DNA from: Bacteroidales bacterium
GTDB lineage: Bacteria; Bacteroidota; Bacteroidia; Bacteroidales; Lentimicrobiaceae
Reading direction: 5' to 3'
Assembly: GCA_016705005.1 (NCBI GenBank)
Contig: JADIZB010000034.1
Span: forward strand, 157,493 to 221,492
DNA length: 64,000 nt
Under the pieces are notes generated by a model, which ran no database searches, was not told the origin of the DNA, and saw nothing but the letters and a program-made list of their open reading frames with translations. This document shows, in pieces, positions 34,151-42,990 of the stretch (position 1 is its first letter; every line of letters starts with the position of its first letter). Made by a program: the position numbers and the translations under genes.

Positions 34151-34975
34151 TTACTTCTTCCTTCTTTCGATAATGTATTTGTTCGAGGCTTTTTTCGGGT
34201 ACCTGGTCTTGTATCCTTTTGCAGGTAATCCCTTGCGTGACCTCGGATGACCTCCTGTAGCCCTGCCTTCACCTCCACCCATCGGGTGATCAACCGGGTT
34301 CATAACCACAGCACGGGTACGGGGCCTGCGGCCAAACCAGCGCATACGACCGGCTTTACCGGATACTTCAAGGTTATGTTCGGTGTTCGATACAATACCA
34401 ATGGTTGCCTTACATGTCTGAAGAATCAGACGGGTTTCACCTGAAGGAAGCTTGATCACAGCAAACTTGCCGTCGCGCGACATCAGCTGGGCCGATGAAC
34501 CTGCACTGCGTGCCATTTTTGCTCCCTGACCGGGCCTCAGTTCAATGTTATGAATAACAGTACCGAAAGGAATTTCGCTCAGATACAATGCGTTGCCTAT
34601 ATCAGGCTGAGCACCTTTTCCGGAGATCACTTCCTGTCCGACTTTAAGGCCGTTGGGCGCTACAATGTAACGTTTCTCACCATCTGCATAAAACAACAGG
34701 GCTATACGGGCGGTACGATTCGGATCGTATTCAATGGTTTTAACGGTAGCAGGAATGTCTTCCTTATCGCGTTTAAAATCAATAACGCGGTATTTCTGCT
34801 TGTGTCCACCACCAACTGACCTGATGGTCATTTTCCCATCGTTGTTACGGCCTCCGGTTCTCTTCTTTGGCTCCAACAGGCTCTTTTCAGGGCTGATGGC
34901 AGTTATGTCATCCAGAGCGCTTACCAGTTTGAAGCGCTGGCTTGATGTGGTCGGTTTGAATTTTTTTAAAGCCAT
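34151..34975 (-). CDS. rplB: 50S ribosomal protein L2
   Basis: 274 residues, full length; needed for subunit joining and the peptidyl transferase centre. The conserved His segment NPVDHPMGGGEGRATGGHPR is complete. Other landmarks are GGRNNDGKMTIRSVGGGHKQ, LRPGQGAKMARSAGSSAQLM and the end KTRYPKKASNKYIIERRKK. Confidence 0.98.
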   Translation of the reverse strand: MALKKFKPTTSSQRFKLVSALDDITAISPEKSLLEPKKRTGGRNNDGKMTIRSVGGGHKQKYRVIDFKRDKEDIPATVKTIEYDPNRTARIALLFYADGEKRYIVAPNGLKVGQEVISGKGAQPDIGNALYLSEIPFGTVIHNIELRPGQGAKMARSAGSSAQLMSRDGKFAVIKLPSGETRLILQTCKATIGIVSNTEHNLEVSGKAGRMRWFGRRPRTRAVVMNPVDHPMGGGEGRATGGHPRSRKGLPAKGYKTRYPKKASNKYIIERRKK

Positions 34976-34980
34976 TATCT

Positions 34981-35271
34981 TTAAATATTGCTATAAAAAT
35001 CAATTGTTTCACCCTCAGCTAATGTTACGATAGCCTTCTTAAATGCATTGCCGCTGCCTTTTACAACCCCGGTCTTGGTAAACCTTGATTTCGTCTTGCC
35101 GGCGTAATTCATTGTATTGACCTCTGTAACATCAACTCCGTAGATTTCCTCTACTGCTTTCTTTATCTGCAGCTTGTTAGCTTCCTTCTGCACGATAAAG
35201 CCATAACGGTGGAGCTTTTCACCTAAGGCTGTCATCTTTTCCGTAACTAACGGCTTTATTATGATACCCAT
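34981..35271 (-). CDS. rplW: 50S ribosomal protein L23
   Basis: 96 residues; exit-tunnel rim and trigger-factor docking site. Begins MGIIIKPLVTEKMTALGEKL; contains ANKLQIKKAVEEIYGVDVTE and a loop KTKSRFTKTGVVKGSGNAFK. A 47-bp gap separates it from rplD and 5 bp from rplB. Confidence 0.96.
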   Translation of the reverse strand: MGIIIKPLVTEKMTALGEKLHRYGFIVQKEANKLQIKKAVEEIYGVDVTEVNTMNYAGKTKSRFTKTGVVKGSGNAFKKAIVTLAEGETIDFYSNI

Positions 35272-35318
35272 CGTTTTTCTTGTTAATGGTTCTTAATCTC
35301 AGCGCTTTGAGCGGTGAA

Positions 35319-35948
35319 TTAGTTCTGAAATGTCTTTTCGATTTCGGCAACAGAGCCTTCGAGAATAATCAGGTTATTGGCCCGAATAATTTCGTATGTA
35401 TTTAAATCACAGGCTCTTATAACCCTTGCACGGCTCAGATTTCGGGAGGACAAATATATGGCTTTATCGCTTTCGCTCAGCACCATCAGTGTCTTTTTGC
35501 CGGAAAGTTTGAGATTCTCAAGCAGTTCCACAAAATTCTTTGTCTTCGGCTTATCGTAGTTGAGGTCTTCTATCACAACAATGTTGTTGTTCTTTGCCTT
35601 ATAACTCAGGGCTGATAAGCGTGCAAGCTGTTTCAGTTTCTGATTGAGCTTGAAGGTATAATCCCTTGGATGAGGTCCGAAAACCCTTGCACCACCACGC
35701 AGCAGCGGCGATTTAATGCTACCTGCACGGGCTCCGCCGGTTCCTTTTTGCTTTTTCAGTTTGCGTGTGCTTCCTGAAACAGTGGATTTTTCTTTAGAGC
35801 TGTGGGTTCCCTGACGCTGATTGGCAAGATACTGTTTGGTATCAAGATATATCGCGTGATCGTTTGGTTCGATATTGTATATCGATTCGCTGAGGGTTAC
35901 TGTCTTTGCAGTCTTCTCCCCTTTAGTGTTGTATACTGCTAGCTCCAT
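35319..35948 (-). CDS. rplD: 50S ribosomal protein L4
   Basis: 209 residues. The tunnel loop (STRKLKKQKGTGGARAGSIK, PLLRGGARVFGPHPRDYTF) is conserved. The C-terminal lobe has VVIEDLNYDKPKTKNFVELL. Its start overlaps the last 10 nt of rplC, giving tight translational coupling. In gammaproteobacteria L4 represses the S10 operon; nothing here shows that for this organism. Confidence 0.96.
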   Translation of the reverse strand: MELAVYNTKGEKTAKTVTLSESIYNIEPNDHAIYLDTKQYLANQRQGTHSSKEKSTVSGSTRKLKKQKGTGGARAGSIKSPLLRGGARVFGPHPRDYTFKLNQKLKQLARLSALSYKAKNNNIVVIEDLNYDKPKTKNFVELLENLKLSGKKTLMVLSESDKAIYLSSRNLSRARVIRACDLNTYEIIRANNLIILEGSVAEIEKTFQN

Positions 35949-36568
35949 CTTTCAACAATTACATATGATCCATTGGCTCCGGGTACTGCACCTTTAATCA
36001 ACAGAAGGTTTTTCTCTTTCACGATTTTAATGATCTGAAGGTTGATGGTCTTAACCCTCTTGTTTCCTGTCTGACCAGCCATGCGGATTCCCTTGAATAC
36101 GCGTGAAGGCCATGAAGAAGCTCCGACTGAACCGGGAGCCCTGAGACGGTTGTGCTGACCGTGGGTAGCACCCCCAACCCCGCTGAATCCGTGCCTGCGG
36201 ATAACACCCTGGAAACCTTTTCCCTTGGTTGTGCCGACAACATCCACAAATTCACCTTCTTCAAAAACATCGATCGATACAACATCACCAAACTGTTTCT
36301 GGTGACCTGCTTCAAAACGGGTAAACTCCACAACTTTTCGTTTCGGACTTACACCGGCTTTGGCAAAGTGACCTTTCTCAGCCTTGTTGGTATGTTTATC
36401 CTTCTTATCGTCGAATGCCAGCTGGATGGCGTCATAACCATCTACATCCTTGGTCCTGATCTGGGTTACATAGCAGGGGCCGGCTTCAATGACCGTACAC
36501 GGAAGATTCTTGCCATTGGCATCGTATACGCTGGTCATTCCGATTTTTTTTCCTATAATTCCTGACAT
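35939..36568 (-). CDS. rplC: 50S ribosomal protein L3
   Basis: 209 residues; an early assembly protein reaching the peptidyl transferase centre. MSGIIGKKIGMTSVYDANGK, GFQGVIRRHGFSGVGGATHG and LRAPGSVGASSWPSRVFKGI are characteristic, with the HG-Q segment (GATHGQHNRLRAPG) that holds the methylated Gln in E. coli. It overlaps rplD by 10 nt. Confidence 0.97.
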   Translation of the reverse strand: MSGIIGKKIGMTSVYDANGKNLPCTVIEAGPCYVTQIRTKDVDGYDAIQLAFDDKKDKHTNKAEKGHFAKAGVSPKRKVVEFTRFEAGHQKQFGDVVSIDVFEEGEFVDVVGTTKGKGFQGVIRRHGFSGVGGATHGQHNRLRAPGSVGASSWPSRVFKGIRMAGQTGNKRVKTINLQIIKIVKEKNLLLIKGAVPGANGSYVIVERWS

Positions 36569-36647
36569 TGCAGTATCATGTTAAAATTGATGATTCTTTT
36601 CCTTGTGGTCAGCCGCTTTAAACGGCAACCGTTATATCACGCGCAGA

Positions 36648-36953
36648 TCAGACCTTGATTTCAACTTCCACCCCACTCGGCAATTCCAGCTTCATCAGTG
36701 CGTCAATGGTCTTGCTGGTAGTGCTGTAGATATCAAGTAAGCGCTTGTATGAACTCAGTTCAAACTGCTCCCTTGATTTCTTGTTGACAAAGGTTGACCT
36801 CAGTACTGTAAAGATCTTTTTGTTGGTAGGCAGAGGAATAGGGCCGTTAACAACTGCACCGGTCAATTTTACGGTCTTTACGATCTTTTCGGCTGATTTA
36901 TCAACCAGGTTATGATCGTACGATTTCAGTTTTATTCTGATCCTTTGGCTCAC
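36648..36953 (-). CDS. rpsJ: 30S ribosomal protein S10 (NusE)
   Basis: 101 residues; head protein of the small subunit, and as NusE a partner of NusB and NusG in antitermination. Begins MSQRIRIKLKSYDHNLVDKS; GPIPLPTNKKIFTVLRSTFV and LMKLELPSGVEVEIKV follow. It lies 29 bp behind fusA with no tuf gene between, the usual Bacteroidota order. Confidence 0.97.
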   Translation of the reverse strand: MSQRIRIKLKSYDHNLVDKSAEKIVKTVKLTGAVVNGPIPLPTNKKIFTVLRSTFVNKKSREQFELSSYKRLLDIYSTTSKTIDALMKLELPSGVEVEIKV

Positions 36954-36982
36954 GTTATTTTGTATTTGTTGAGTTAGTTTCT

Positions 36983-39085
36983 TTATTTAACAAGGTATCC
37001 CTTTAACTTGTAGATAACATCATCCGTAAGTGCCTGCGGCAGTTCTGCATAATGCGAAAACTCCATGCTCGAATTGCCCCGGCCCGAAGTAATGGTACGA
37101 AGGCTGGTTACATAACCAAACATTTCTGCCAATGGAACATGTGCTTTCACTACCTGGTAACGGGCTTTGTTATCAATGCCTTCAACATTGGCCCTGCGTT
37201 TGTTCAGGTCGCTGGTGATTTCACCTACGTATTCATCCGGAACATTCACTTCCAGTTTCATGACAGGCTCAAGCAACACGTTGCGTCCGGTCTTGGCAGC
37301 TTCCCTGAATCCCACCTTTGCACAAATCTCAAAAGCAAGCGGATCGGAGTCAACGCTGTGGTAAGAACCATCAAGCAAACGTACTTTGAGGCTTTCGAGC
37401 GAGAACCCTGCAAGAACACCATTCTGCATAGCGGTGCGGAATCCCTTTTCGATGGCCGGAATATATTCTTTGGGTATATTGCCACCCTTAACATCATTGA
37501 TAAACTGCAAACCTTTAATCCCTGCGTCTGCCGGTCCGATTTCAAACATGATATCGGCAAAACGGCCACGTCCACCTGTCTGTTTTTTGTAAACTTCGCG
37601 GTGGGTAACAGTGGAAACCAGGGCTTCTTTTGTATGCAACCTGCGGATTTCCTTTATTGGTTTCAATCTTGAATTCGCGTTTCAACCTGTCAACAATGAT
37701 CTCGAGGTGCAATTCGCCCATTCCGCTGATGATGGTTTGTCCGGTTTCTTCGTCAACCCTTACGCTGAATGTAGGATCTTCTTCAGCAAGTTTGTGAGCG
37801 ACTGGTCGAGTTTGTCAACATCGTCCTGGGTCCTGGGCTCAACGGCAACACTGATCACAGGTTCAGGGAACACGATGGTTTCAAGAATAATCGGGTGCTT
37901 TTCGTCACAAAGGGTATCGCCTGTTCTTACTTCCTTGAATCCGACCACGGCAACGATATCACCGGCTTCAACCTGCTGAAGCGGGTTCTGCTTGTTGGCA
38001 TGCATCTGCATGATGCGTGAAATACGCTCTTTCTTTCCTGTTCCTGTATTCAGAACATAACTTCCTGAATTGAGCGTACCTGAATATACTTTGATGAATG
38101 CCAGTCTGCCTACAAAAGGATCGGTGGCAATCTTGAAAGCGAGGGCAGCAAATGGTTCAGCGGGATCGGCATGTCTGACTTCCTCCTTTTCAGTAACAGG
38201 ATTAATTCCTTTTACTGATTCGATATCGGAAGGATTCGGAAGGTATGAAACAATGGCATCCAGCAATGGCTGCACACCTTTGTTTTTAAACGAGGCGCCG
38301 CACAAAACGGGTGTAATCCGCTGCTCAATGGTGGCTTTGCGGATGATCGAACGCATTTCGTCGGGGGTAATCGAGTTGTGATCGGCCAGAAATTTATCGA
38401 AGAGCTGCTCGTTTTCTTCTGCAACGCCTTCAATCAGTTTTAACCTGTATTCCTCCACCAGTTCGGTAAGATCAGCAGGCACTTCACTTTCGGTGTAGTT
38501 CATTCCCTGTGAGTCATCGTCCCAGGTAATGGCCTTATTGGTAATGAGGTCAACCACTCCCCTGAAGTTTTCTTCTTCTCCGATGGGGATCTGCAAAGGA
38601 ATCGGATTGGCTCCGAGTTTTTCCTTCATCTGTTCGATCACACTGAAGAAGTCGGCACCGGCCCTGTCCATTTTATTGACAAAACTGATGCGGGGAACAT
38701 TATATTTATCGGCCTGTTTCCAGACTGTTTCGCTCTGTGGTTCAACACCACCCACGGCACAGAATATGGCAACGGCTCCATCAAGTACCCTGAGCGAACG
38801 TTCAACCTCAACGGTGAAGTCAACGTGGCCTGGGGTGTCGATGATATTGATTTTATATTTTTCATCCCTGCAATCCCAGAATACGGTTGTTGCAGCAGAG
38901 GTGATGGTAATTCCGCGTTCCTGTTCCTGGATCATCCAGTCCATGGTAGCAGTGCCATCGTGTACTTCACCAATCTTGTAACTGATACCGGTATAATACA
39001 ATATCCGCTCCGTTGTCGTGGTTTTACCCGCGTCAATGTGAGCCATAATGCCGATGTTGCGTGTATGTGCTAGTCTGACGGACAT
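36983..39085 (-). CDS. fusA: Elongation factor G, with two compensating single-base frameshifts
   Basis: The ribosomal translocase GTPase. The start MSVRLAHTRNIGIMAHIDAG leads into the P-loop AHIDAGKTTTTERIL, then DTPGHVDFTVEVERSLRVLD and NKMDRAGADF. Domain IV (THREVYKKQTGGRGRFADIM) and domain V (VPLAEMFGYVTSLRTITSGR) complete it. As written the frame is lost at ~37791-37793, where one T is missing on the plus strand, and regained at 37628-37631, where one T is extra. In between, the third frame codes KLAEEDPTFSVRVDEETGQT, then the expected GMGELHLEIIVDRLKREF. The net length is 700 residues, exactly normal. Because the gene is essential and both changes sit in short homopolymers, I read them as sequencing errors. 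Confidence 0.95.
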
Positions 39086-39126
39086 TACTGTGGATTTGTA
39101 CTTTGGTTTGTTACTGTTTGTGGTGA

Positions 39127-39594
39127 TTAAAACCTGAAGTGTGAGAAAGCCTTGTTGGCATCAGCCATGCGGTGGGTATCCTCTTTTTTCTTGAAAGCAG
39201 CACCTTCTTCTTTATAGGCTGCCATGATTTCACCGGCGAGTTTTGCACTCATGGTTTTTTCGTGGCGTTTGCGCGAATAAAGAATCAGGTTCTTCATTCC
39301 GATAGAGCTTTTGCGGCCCGGGCGGATTTCCGAAGGAATCTGAAAAGTGGCACCTCCGATGCGACGGCTGCGAACCTCAACATTCGGAGTTACATTGTTA
39401 AGACCTTTTTTCCAAATCTCGAGTCCGTCTTCGCCCATTTTTTCAGTTACTGCAGCGATGGCTTCGTAAAATATCTGGAAAGCAAGGTTTTTCTTCCCGG
39501 TATACATCAGGTTATTGACAAACTTGGTGACAAGTACATCATTAAACTTCGGATCAGGAAGAATGATTCTCTTTTTTGGTTTTGATTTCCTCAT
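39127..39594 (-). CDS. rpsG: 30S ribosomal protein S7
   Basis: 155 residues; initiates head assembly and lies at the mRNA exit. Recognised by KFVNNLMYTGKKNLAFQIFY, NVTPNVEVRSRRIGGATFQI and the C-terminal MADANKAFSHFRF. It lies 34 bp behind rpsL and 41 bp ahead of fusA. Confidence 0.97.
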   Translation of the reverse strand: MRKSKPKKRIILPDPKFNDVLVTKFVNNLMYTGKKNLAFQIFYEAIAAVTEKMGEDGLEIWKKGLNNVTPNVEVRSRRIGGATFQIPSEIRPGRKSSIGMKNLILYSRKRHEKTMSAKLAGEIMAAYKEEGAAFKKKEDTHRMADANKAFSHFRF

Positions 39595-39628
39595 TGTTTT
39601 ATGCTTTTGCTTTTACCTGAAACGGGGA

Positions 39629-40036
39629 TTATTTTTTACCTTTTGCAGGGGCAGCTGCCTTACCGCCTTTGGGGCGTTTGGTTCCGTATTTGGACCTGCG
39701 CTGGTTACGGCCGTCTACTCCGGAGGTATCGAGTGCACCACGGATAATGTGATACCTGACACCCGGAAGGTCTTTCACCCTGCCGCCACGGATCATAACG
39801 ATCGAGTGTTCCTGCAGGTTGTGGCCTTCGCCCGGAATGTAAGCGTTTACCTCTTTACTGTTGGTAAGCCTGACCCTGGCGACTTTACGCATTGCAGAAT
39901 TAGGTTTCTTTGGTGTTGTGGTATAAACCCTAACACAAACACCTCTTCGCTGCGGACATGAATCGAGTGCCGGAGACTTGCTCTTGTCGGTCAACTTTTT
40001 ACGTCCTTTACGAACCAATTGTGAAATTGTAGGCAT
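39629..40036 (-). CDS. rpsL: 30S ribosomal protein S12
   Basis: 135 residues; decoding-centre protein and first gene of the super-operon. The accuracy loops KKPNSAMRKVARVRLTN and GGRVKDLPGVRYHIIRG keep the lysines whose substitution gives streptomycin resistance, so the wild-type state is expected. The C-terminal tail (RPKGGKAAAPAKGKK) is a little longer than in E. coli. MPTISQLVRKGRKKLTDKSK is the start. Confidence 0.97.
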   Translation of the reverse strand: MPTISQLVRKGRKKLTDKSKSPALDSCPQRRGVCVRVYTTTPKKPNSAMRKVARVRLTNSKEVNAYIPGEGHNLQEHSIVMIRGGRVKDLPGVRYHIIRGALDTSGVDGRNQRRSKYGTKRPKGGKAAAPAKGKK

Positions 40037-40092
40037 ATCAGTACTTTTAATTTGATTTTTGAGACTCGGCTTACCCTATTTTTAAGGGACTG

Positions 40093-40122
40093 CAAAAGTA
40101 CAACTATATTTTAACTTTACAA
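40093..40122 (-). promoter_or_regulatory. Promoter P2 of the rpsL super-operon
   Basis: Minus-strand TACTTTTG (40100-40093) fits TAnnTTTG exactly. TTG (40122-40120) lies 19 nt upstream at the -33 position. Transcription would start near 40087, leaving a ~50-nt leader before the rpsL ATG at 40036. Confidence 0.65.
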
Positions 40123-40460
40123 TAAGCTGAATAAAAATTATTTACATTCTTTCCTTTGCTTGTCTGACCAGTGTTTTGGAGGGTTTAAAGCTACCTTTGG
40201 AAGGCGGAAAACAAACCCTGTATCAACAATGACAGGCAGGAAAATTTCTGAAATAAGAGGGGGAAAGAAGATAGTGACAGACAAAAAGGCCGCTGGCCTT
40301 AGACTGAATCAACACCCCGTTTGGTATTCGGTGCCCGCTGGCTGGTATCGATTGAAACCTATAGTTGTCTAACTTTATCAGGTTTCCCGGATTCGAAAAT
40401 CTCAGAAAAATTGTGCATTTCAGGTAGTTAAATTCAATTCCTTCCTTTCAAATGCGGCTG

Positions 40461-40490
40461 CAAAAGTAGAGATTAATTTCATATTCACAA
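40461..40490 (-). promoter_or_regulatory. Second promoter-like element P1 upstream of rpsL
   Basis: Again TACTTTTG (40468-40461) with TTG (40490-40488) 19 nt upstream. The GCTGCAAAAGTA context (plus strand) closely resembles that of P2 (GACTGCAAAAGTA). It sits just below a terminator and would feed the rpsL operon with a ~420-nt leader, or make a separate short RNA. Confidence 0.5.
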
Positions 40491-40522
40491 CATTTTTATC
40501 AATTATTTTGTAACAAATCAAT

Positions 40523-40551
40523 AAAAAAGCCTGCAGATTTCTCCACAGGCT
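40523..40551 (-). terminator. Intrinsic terminator with no obvious gene in front of it
   Basis: Minus-strand AGCCTG (40551-40546) pairs with CAGGCT (40533-40528), and a run of T follows (40528-40523). The nearest upstream annotated gene on this strand, lytTR, has its own terminator 480 bp away. The hairpin therefore suggests a small untranslated or tiny-ORF transcript from 40553-41026. Confidence 0.6.
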
Positions 40552-40659
40552 CATCTTTAAAGACTTAGAAATAATTAAGCGATTGTGTATTTTTCGTTTC
40601 AATCAATTTTCTCAATATGTCCCGGAGCTGACATTGTGTAGATGTATGTACCGCATTTT

Positions 40660-41010
40660 TTATTACACAGAGATCACGGAGATTATCAAATTTTCTCTGT
40701 GTTTCACTGTGTTGCCTCTGTACTCTCAGTGATACTGCTTTCTGTTTCACAGAGGTTCACAGAGGGCATTTTCTATGAGTTGCGCTATGCTTTCAACCGT
40801 AAATATGCGGAGAAACGATTACGAATAACCTCTCCGCGGTACTCTGCGAAAACCTTTGCGCTCTCTGCGGTTATTTTTTTTACCGCAAAGAACGCTGAGA
40901 TAAAATTGGAACAAGTTGCATGTCTTTTTATTTCACAGAGGTTCACGGAGATTTTTACTTTTCTCTGTGTAGCTCTGCGAAGCCTCTGTATAGCTCTGTG
41001 TTACAATTAC
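40660..41010. repeat. Degenerate CACAGAG/CTCTGTG and CGCAAAG/CTCTGCG intergenic repeat block
   Basis: Over ~350 bp, short words such as TTCACAGAGGTTCACAGAGG, CTCTGTGT, CTCTGCGG and ACCGCAAAGAACGC recur on both strands, including TTCACAGAGGTTCAC at ~40747 and again at ~40930. They can fold back on one another. The same style of sequence is familiar between genes of many Bacteroidota. Here it does not flank an intact gene. Confidence 0.6.
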
Positions 41011-41026
41011 CGGTTTCATTCTCCAT

Positions 41027-41052
41027 AAAAAAAGCGGAGATACTACCCCGCT
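41027..41052 (-). terminator. Terminator of the LytTR operon
   Basis: Minus-strand AGCGG (41052-41048) pairs with CCGCT (41037-41033), followed by seven T (41033-41027). The stem is short, but the position, 28 bp past the stop codon, is right. Confidence 0.55.
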
Positions 41053-41079
41053 GATTCAATATTAAACAGGAGATTCTGA

Positions 41080-41829
41080 TTACAAGAGCTCCCTCAACCG
41101 TTTATACCCCTCGGCACTGGTCTTTAACTTCGCCCCGCACTTCAGCATCACCAGGTGGGTGTCCTTGCCGTAAAGTTCAACCGATAATATCTGTGCAACA
41201 TTCACAAGGTGACTGCGGTGGATCCGGATAAAACCCTTCGGACCCAGGTGGGTCTCAAAGTACTTCATGGTTTTTTCCTTCAGGTAATTGCCCTGTTCCG
41301 AATAAACCATAACATAATCGTCCTGTGCTTCTATATACCATATTTTATCAACCGGCATTACAATGATCTTACTCCCCAGCCGGGCAACCACCCTGTCGAT
41401 GTCCTCCGCCGATTCATCCAGCCTCGCTTTCAGCCCTTCCACCTCTTTCACGGGTTCCCTGTCCCTGCTATCCATCCTTTGTCTTGCACGTTCAACAGCC
41501 TGATCCATCCGGGCTTTGGAAAAAGGTTTCAGCAGGTAATCCACTGCGTTCATCTCAAATGCCCTGATGGCAAACTCATCATAAGCTGTGGTGAATATGA
41601 TCTGTGGCGGATCCGTCAGGAGTTCCAGTAACTCAAACCCGGTTATCTTCGGCATCTGTACATCCAGGAAAATCAGATCAGGCTTCAGTTCATTGATTTT
41701 CTTCAGTGCATCAAAGCCGTTCTCGCACTCTCCTGCCAGTTCGATGTCATTGCTGCCGGCCAGGTAGTGCCTGATGATGTCGCGTGCAGGTGGCTCATCG
41801 TCAATTATCAAAACTTTCATTTTTGTCAT
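41080..41829 (-). CDS. LytTR-family response regulator
   Basis: 249 residues. The receiver domain has the acidic pair IIDDEPPARDI, the phosphoacceptor Asp in LIFLDVQMPKITGFELL, and FTTAYDEFAIRAFEMNAVDY with LLKPF. A linker of charged coil follows. The C-terminal LytTR DNA-binding domain covers ~145-249 (IIVMPVDKIWYIEAQDDYVM, FIRIHRSHLVNVAQI, KLKTSAEGYKRLREL). The start at 41829 overlaps the kinase stop as ATGA; MKVLIIDDE at 41820 is a second option. LytTR proteins bind pairs of direct repeats. The likely signal is cell-envelope state, given the LiaF-like gene heading the operon. Confidence 0.9.
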   Translation of the reverse strand: MTKMKVLIIDDEPPARDIIRHYLAGSNDIELAGECENGFDALKKINELKPDLIFLDVQMPKITGFELLELLTDPPQIIFTTAYDEFAIRAFEMNAVDYLLKPFSKARMDQAVERARQRMDSRDREPVKEVEGLKARLDESAEDIDRVVARLGSKIIVMPVDKIWYIEAQDDYVMVYSEQGNYLKEKTMKYFETHLGPKGFIRIHRSHLVNVAQILSVELYGKDTHLVMLKCGAKLKTSAEGYKRLRELL

Positions 41830-42872
41830 TTTCCGGGAAATTTCAGTTTAACTTCAAAGGTATTATCTGTTTTTGTTATCCTTGCCAGGTTGGTCATACC
41901 ATAAACCATCTGCATCCTTTTCATTACATTGGCAAGTCCGGTGCCGGTCCCCTTCTTTCCGGGCAGTTCCGGATCAAAATTGTTGGTCACGCTGATTTCA
42001 AGCCAGCCTTCAGTCACCCTGCCGGTAATCCTGATAAAGGACTGTCCCGGAGTATCATACACGCCATGCTTCACGGCATTCTCAACCAGTGGCTGCAGGA
42101 TCATCGGTGGCAACGGCCATTCCAGGATCCCCTGCTCCATCAGTTCCTCAACCCGGAGCCTTCCACCAAACCTTACTTTTTCAATCTCGAGATAAAGCCT
42201 GAGATGATACAGTTCCTGTTTGAGCGTGCTCATCTTATTGTCAGAAAAGCTCAGCGAATACCGCATAAATTCCGACAGATTGATCACCATCTCCTGGGCT
42301 TTCTCAGGATTGGTTACCGTAAGGGAACTGATTGAATTCAGGCTGTTGAAAAGGAAATGCGGCTTGATCTGCGCCCTGAGCGAATTGAGCTCACTTTCAT
42401 GCAGGAGATTCTGCAGGGCCTCTTCCCTTGCTTTACGGTCTTTCAGATTCTGATTGTTGACAAGGAGGTAAAACACGCTCAACATAATAATATATAACAG
42501 CAACCCTGCCAGTATCCTGACCACCATGGTGTCGTTGAGCATGGCCATATAATCCTTGTCGTGATCCGAAACAAGTCCGAGTATCAGATAGCTGCTGCCG
42601 AACCAGATGACCATGGTCACCGTGCTGCTGGTTATGTGCCTCAGGATCATCTCCTGCCGGTTCAGCTTTTCAAGGTCGGTGAATTTCACCAGGAACCACA
42701 ATCCGATACCCAATAACGCAAATACCGAGCTGAAAACAAACGCTTCTGAAAGGGCCATCAGCAAACCAACACCTATCTGAGTCGTGACAATCAGATAGTG
42801 CACAACAGCTATTGCCAGCCATACTCCCGCATAGACCGGCAATAGTTTGTTGTTGAAGAGTTTAGCGAACAT
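41826..42872 (-). CDS. LytS/YehU-type sensor histidine kinase
   Basis: 348 residues from MFAKLFNNKLLPVYAGVWLA; the 34-residue upstream extension is encoded by a simple AGTAAAA repeat and is not credible. Four predicted membrane helices fill residues 1-140. The His_kinase (PF06580) phosphorylation region follows with LRAQIKPHFLFNSLNSISSL, whose His is the phospho-site. The ATPase domain has PPMILQPLVENAVKHGVYD (N box) and GTGTGLANVMKRMQMVYG (G box). It partners with the LytTR regulator through a 4-nt overlap. Confidence 0.9.
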   Translation of the reverse strand: MFAKLFNNKLLPVYAGVWLAIAVVHYLIVTTQIGVGLLMALSEAFVFSSVFALLGIGLWFLVKFTDLEKLNRQEMILRHITSSTVTMVIWFGSSYLILGLVSDHDKDYMAMLNDTMVVRILAGLLLYIIMLSVFYLLVNNQNLKDRKAREEALQNLLHESELNSLRAQIKPHFLFNSLNSISSLTVTNPEKAQEMVINLSEFMRYSLSFSDNKMSTLKQELYHLRLYLEIEKVRFGGRLRVEELMEQGILEWPLPPMILQPLVENAVKHGVYDTPGQSFIRITGRVTEGWLEISVTNNFDPELPGKKGTGTGLANVMKRMQMVYGMTNLARITKTDNTFEVKLKFPGK

Positions 42873-42882
42873 GAAGTGAAGT

Positions 42883-42922
42883 AAAAAGTAAAAAGTAAAA
42901 AGTCTAAAGTCTAAAAAAGTTA
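42883..42922. repeat. Simple tandem repeat AGTAAAA/AGTCTAA
   Basis: Between the LiaF-like gene and the kinase, three AGTAAAA units are followed by two AGTCTAA units. Such low-complexity runs between co-transcribed genes look like slippage products. They should not be translated as part of the kinase. Confidence 0.7.
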
Positions 42923-42990
42923 AACCTTTGTTTGGGCTGGTATCATGGTTACCAATTGAAACCAGACAAGGCATATTCAGTAAAAGGCTT

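Larger units (their letters stand above)
40037..41079. other. 1-kb intergenic region with tandem promoters, an orphan terminator and degenerate repeats
   Basis: I see no convincing gene here. On the minus strand it holds, from left to right, promoter P2 (40093-40122), promoter P1 (40461-40490), a terminator (40528-40551), a repeat-rich block (~40660-41010) and the lytTR terminator (41027-41052). A 61-codon minus-strand open frame (40565-40750) ends 14 bp before the terminator but is made largely of repeat sequence. Confidence 0.6.

Noticed and set aside
36983..37666. A separate short EF-G-like protein
   Set aside because: It is the C-terminal third of fusA, split off only by the two compensating indels.
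40160..40372. A 70-codon plus-strand frame upstream of rpsL
   Set aside because: It runs between the two minus-strand promoters and has no recognisable protein features.
40565..40750. A 61-codon minus-strand frame ending before the orphan terminator
   Set aside because: Most of it is the translation of the CACAGAG-type repeat; I kept the terminator and block as features but not the frame as a gene.
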